From positions 139,997 through 203,996 of the forward strand of contig SCFE01000025.1 of the NCBI GenBank assembly GCA_004352715.1: a stretch of 64,000 nt of DNA, written 5' to 3'. Position 1 is the stretch's first letter, and the number at the start of each line of letters is the position of its first letter. Of the stretch, positions 59,828 to 64,000 are shown in pieces. The notes under the pieces were generated by a model. That model did not search any database, was not told the DNA's origin, and saw only the letters and a list, made by a program, of their open reading frames with translations. Both the position numbers and the translations under genes were made by a program. Source of the DNA: Hofstenia miamia. Taxonomy: Eukaryota; Xenacoelomorpha; Acoela.

Positions 59828-59842
59828 CACCCCCTCAGCTTG
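59828..59842 (-). other. Polypurine tract, copy B
   Basis: AAGCTGAGGGGGTG directly precedes the LTR, as in copy A. Confidence 0.7.
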
Positions 59843-59844
59843 CA

Positions 59845-62800
59845 TTATTTTGAGCACAGCTCATTCTCTGTGTACCAGAGTGTCCGCTTTTCCTGTTGAT
59901 TGGACCACATTGTTCTTGTGAATTCTGTCTGTTTTGTCATTTTTAGCACTGCTTCTCTTTCTGTTGTTGTAATGTTTGTGTATCTTAGGAACCAGGTTTC
60001 TCTAATATCTTCTTCTATTGGTATCAGCTCTCTTAGCTCATTGATTTTCTGTGAGATGTCATAATATTTTTGATATAACTGAATTCCCTTGATGCTGATC
60101 ATAAGCGTCATCCCTAATTTGGTTATCAGGGTAAAAGAACATGAAAACTTTTCTTAAACTTTGAGTATTTGCCACATCCTTATAGAAAAAGCTAATGTTA
60201 TTTCTAACTTCTTCTTCCGTGATTGTGTTGGGGTCGTTTTTATTTAGCCTCATCATTGTAATGATTTTGACCCTTTTAGTGACGTCATAGTATCAGTATC
60301 TTTTCTCCCATATATCAGCCCAGACTATATCATTTACTCCAGAGAATAACATTATAGCTCTTGGATTTCTTTCTTCAATTTCATTTCTCAAATCTTGTAG
60401 TTGTACATTTATTGGTTTCCCATGTGTGTACAATTGGTCCGGCGTTATTGTGCCTTCAATATAGACTCGTTCTTTGTTATTCTGTTGTAACAATATCGCT
60501 TTTGATTTTTTGTAGTCATCTCTATCGACTATGGCTTTTGCTTTCTTTTCATTGTTCACGTACAATTTGTACTCGTGTAAGAATGTTTTCACAACCTTGA
60601 CGTCCTTTGGTATTCTCCAACGTGGGAGGACCATCAGTATTGCGATAGTCTCTGGTGGTGTGCAGATGAGGAGTTTCGTCTCAATCTCACATTCTATGTG
60701 CTGGTATGAGCCTTCTGTGGTTGACGCTGTTGCTAGGCCTATGGTGGCGGGGTAGTTCATTTTTGCTTCTGGAATCGTATCCCAGAATGCCTGAGTTAGT
60801 CCTCTTTGACTTAGCTTTAATCGTAGTTCTTCTGTCATTTCTACTCTTGAAGTAATGCATTCAACGTCTATAGCAAGTTGGTTGAATGGTTGTAATAGTT
60901 CCTCCAGTTCTGTTCATGTAAACGCTTTGGTAAACATAAGTTTCATCATCACTACTGTTTGTTGTTCTCTGATACACTGGAAGTTTCTTTCTTTTATATC
61001 TTTTGACTCTTTTGTTATTTTAATTTCGACCAAGAAACGCTCGTCATCTGTATCTATCCACTCAATGGTCTTGGCTGGACTGATTTCTCCCCACTTTTCT
61101 TTGTTTATTCTGTCGATTGTTTGTTGTGTTTTGGGGGATAGCAATAATCTAGATGATGTTAATAGTTGTTCTTCCTCTAGCATTTCTGCTTGGGACTTTG
61201 TGACCATTTTGCATACCTCTACTGGTTCTGTAATACCTCCTCTCTTCATCATTTCAGTGCTTCAGAGGATCTTAGTGAATGTGCATCATAGACTGCCTTT
61301 TTCATTGCGTCTCATTTCGTAGGTGTTATTATATTTCGAATTTCTGCTGTGCTTGCAAGTTTTCTTTTTATGATCTTTTTCATTGTGAGCCATGGCTGGT
61401 TTTGAAGCTGTTTCATCTGTGTCTCGGATGTTGCTCCCCACAAGTATTTCCTCATTGGCTCTTCAAATATTGTGATTTCACTGAGGCATATCCCCATCTT
61501 ATTAGCGATGCTTATTGATGATATTTCCCCAACAGATTTTCTTGCATAATTATTCTGCTCAGTATTTTTCCATTGCTTGTACTGGTTTTTCTGTTTTGTT
61601 TGGCGATTCCAATTTTCCAGTATGTCCCTTTAGTAACCAGTTCTTCATCTGTGTATTAATCGGGGATATCGTGATTTCATATCTCTTTGCTTTTGTCAAC
61701 TTGTGCCAGGTTTGTCACGAGATCGGCAGTTTTAGTTCCTCTTCTTCCGTCGTAAAAATGGCTAATGTCCATGCCATAGTTCTGTAACGTATCTCCACTG
61801 TGTTCTTCTCCTCGAATATCAATTGTTTAAAGTCTTTCTTTGTGTTTAATTCATAGGCTTGGTTTACTTCCCTTAACACCACTTTGATTGATATGTGGAA
61901 TTTTCAAGATGGTGCGTCAATTCTTATCTTAGGCCAGCCTTCCTCTACTTTCTGTTGTAGTTTCATCGTTTTCCAAATTGTTTGAATCTGTTGCAGATGT
62001 TCCTGACGTTGTGTGAGGCTGCACTTTATAAACAGCATGTTCGCTTTCTCAATGCCTTCCATATCCATTGTTAGCTCTATGGTTTTTGTTTGCCTGTACA
62101 AATCGATTGCTATACATGGGTCTACCATGATTTGGTAGATTTGCGCCCAATAGTCTATCTGTAAATCCAGGCATATCAGCTCTGGGATTGTTGTGTTTTT
62201 GTCTGATTTTTCCCATGGGAAGATATTTTCTCCCATCTGGCATGCATTTTCCAGGTGATCAGGAATCTCTTCTTCTGTTGTAATTGTTATTAGTACAATT
62301 CTGACATTTTGTACTCTTGCCATCCTTGTTGTGTCATCTACTTTCTTTTCTAATGCTTTCGTGTATTCTTTCAGTTTCAGGATATGTATGAGTGTGAGAT
62401 TATCTGCATCCATGTTGATTTCTGGTATCTCTGCAATTTTATCTTTATATGCCATTATTGCTTGGGCTGTATCTAGTGTGAATGCGTCATCAAATACAAC
62501 GTGCACCATACTGCGCATGTATGGCCTTTCTAGCATTTTGTTCATTTCCTGTGGATAGCTGATAATTACGTTAACTTTTGGCCTATTGTTGGCATCAAGC
62601 ACAATTGGTAAGAATTTTCCCTCAATCCTTGCGACTTTTCGTATGTGGGACTTTGTTTCCAGCGATAATTTTGCGAATGCATTGTAGCGCATCTTCGACG
62701 TTCCCATAAAATAGGGGTGTAATGTTTCCCCATCTATTTTTGACATTTGCTTTTCTCTCTCTTTTGATCTTACAGTTCGTTCTGAAGTTGTATCTGAGGA

Positions 62801-63364
62801 GGCGTGTAGCTGGGTCATCCTAAATGGTAATCTACTGGTGCTCAGTTCACAGTCTGGAGGCTGTGAATCTGTGCTGATATTTTCTACTGCTTTGCCCTTG
62901 AATTGGCTCACAGTTACTTGTATTGGCACTTGACCAGCTGTGGTTCCAGATGAGATAACGTCAGCCTTGAATCACTTTTGTATCTCCACAGTTCTTCCAC
63001 AACTTACACTTTCCTCTGGATCTCCTCGTGTCTCACCGCCCTTGAATCAGCGTAGTGGACTGTGGAAAGGAAAGTTGCACTGTGCACCAGTTTTCTGCGT
63101 GCCCTTGAATCAGCGGTGCAGATCCCTGGTGGGAAAGGCTTTTTGTCTGTTTGTCTCTCTGCCCTTGAATCGGCCTTGAGGATTACTAGGATGCTGTCTC
63201 AGTCTATGTTGTCTATTCATCAGTTCTTGTTTCTCGTCCCTTCTGTCTTTGATTTGACTTCTGGTTTGAGAACTTCTTTGTATCCTTCTCCTTCTGTTTG
63301 TTGTTGAGAGTCCCTCTGACTGCTGGGCTCTGCGCACTCTCTTCTTCATCGGTGGGTGCATCAT
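59845..63364 (-). pseudogene. Accessory ORF after pol in Gypsy copy B, novel family
   Basis: This is the second full-length copy of the accessory gene, from an ATG at 63364 to a stop 18 bp before the LTR. A 341-codon uninterrupted part (61904-62929) contains VSQFKGKAVENIS, KIDGETLHPYFMGT, VVFDDAFTLDTAQAIMAYKD, DYWAQIYQIMVDP and WPKIRIDAPS. Further pieces (60914-61252, 60293-60838, 60059-60256) stay in the same frame. A local double shift lies near 61312-61560 and a small deletion near 60107. In several places B keeps a sense codon where A has a stop: CGA for TGA near 60825, CAA near 62901. Between them A and B therefore show the original to be one long frame. It may have been made by frameshift, reinitiation or splicing. 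Confidence 0.8.
62890..63180 (-). repeat. Short FKG peptide repeats at the start of the accessory ORF, copy B
   Basis: The 12-mer around GATTCAAGGGC recurs five times at irregular spacing (about 20-30 codons) in the accessory frame, giving R-F-K-G-like units: GRFKGRETN, FKGTQKTG, FKGGETRGD, FKADVISS and QFKGKAVEN. In three units the Arg before FK is TGA; one keeps CGA. Copy A has the same set at about 52620-52930 and copy C a degraded one at about 41110-41400. Confidence 0.7.
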
Positions 63365-64000
63365 TTCCTTCTATTTTCCTAAATGTCTCAGGGTCATATA
63401 TAGGTTTATTTCTTGCTGCCCTCTGAGGCAGTATTCTTCTACTCAGGTCATCATCCGTGGTTTCCGGTATGTATTCATCCTCGAATTCTTCTTCATGTAC
63501 ACTATCTAAATCATACATATTGTATACGACCTCGTTGCTGTTAATTCGGCATATTTTAAATTCGGCGTTGTCATCTATTCTTGTTTCTTCAATGTCCGCT
63601 GTTGCTCTCTTCAGATTTTGAAAATGTAATAGTTTATTGTTGTCTAACATGTATTCATTGTTTGGCAGTGTTTGTGTTATCATGTGGATGCCAGACCATA
63701 CTGTTTTCAACTTCCAGACTTGGTTTGTGTCTACGAGTTTAATCGGTGTGAACGCATATACTTTATCACCTACCTTATGTGCGTGACCATATATTTTTTT
63801 ATTATAATTACGTAGTTGTCTCAATGCTGACTTTTTAATGTTGTGACTCATCATTTTGTGGATTCCCATGATCTGATTCCCTAGTTGTCGTATGTATGCA
63901 TTGTCCAACTTACTGCTGTAATTGGTATACTGCATCGATAGTGGGGATGTTGCCTCTCTCCTGAACAAGGCTTTGAACATGATACTCCAGTTGTTGCATG
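63213..64000 (-). pseudogene. Gypsy pol C-terminus, copy B (continues past the window)
   Basis: The frame 63213-63980 matches copy A from the sequence just after the integrase catalytic Glu to the end: SPLSMQYTNYSSKLDNAYIR, VGDKVYAFTPIKLVD, KLKTVWSGIHMI, a GPY/F-like stretch and an acidic tail. RT and gag of copy B must lie beyond 64,000. Its end overlaps the accessory frame by about 150 bp in another frame. Confidence 0.85.

Noticed and set aside
49352-63307. Many plus-strand frames of 60-190 codons, rich in Leu, Ser and Phe, some looking like membrane proteins
   Set aside because: They are antisense shadows of the minus-strand gag, pol and accessory frames. They contain no recognisable motifs and occur at the same places in copies A, B and C only because the template is conserved.

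Overview
The window looks like a piece of an AT-rich invertebrate animal genome. The grounds are spliceosomal introns, LDL-receptor class A (LDLa) exons beside a rhodopsin-like seven-transmembrane exon, CR1/L2-like LINEs, a Penelope-like element with a GIY-YIG nuclease, hAT-type DNA transposons and long (TA)n microsatellites that coincide with assembly gaps. The species cannot be named from sequence alone. I see no bacterial genes, no CRISPR array and no convincing tRNA or rRNA. Most of the window is transposon debris.

Layout. 1-4.7 kb is a scrambled set of Ty3/Gypsy fragments: a minus-strand PR-RT piece meets a plus-strand RNase H-integrase piece head-to-head at about 1.5 kb, followed by a divergent accessory-gene fragment split by a solo LTR. 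6 kb holds a LINE tail. About 9.9-12.2 kb is a probable non-autonomous DNA transposon inserted in (TA)n. 12.2-27.2 kb, minus strand, carries three exons that may belong to one LDLa-ectodomain GPCR gene: signal peptide plus LDLa at 26.6-27.1 kb, LDLa at 15.7-16.2 kb, and 7TM at 12.2-13.3 kb. Its introns are filled with LINEs (16.2-17.3, 21.4-24.8, 25.2-26.0 kb) and a small hAT element with an 8-bp target duplication. 27.6-30.6 kb has a hAT transposase remnant and a Penelope-like element. 31.5-39 kb has little recognisable apart from a perfect 166-bp palindrome, one broken coding-like stretch and a small inverted-repeat element.

39-64 kb is a block of minus-strand Ty3/Gypsy elements of one family. 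Copy C (about 39.1-47.8 kb) is truncated at its 3' end. Copy A (48,439-59,827) is about 11.4 kb with both LTRs. Copy B (59.8 kb to the window end) appears to share one LTR with A, giving LTR-B-LTR-A-LTR. Gag, protease, RT, RNase H and integrase are in the usual order.

The most interesting item is what follows pol in this family. A second long frame of about 1,190 codons fills all the sequence between the end of integrase and the 3' LTR, in the +1 frame relative to pol and overlapping its end. It is present in copies A, B and C, and a much more divergent homologue lies at 2.4-4.6 kb. It has no signal peptide or obvious membrane segment, so it does not look like a retroviral-type envelope, and I do not recognise it. 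All copies are decayed. Many stops are TGA facing Arg in a sister copy, consistent with CGA-to-TGA change at methylated CpG.
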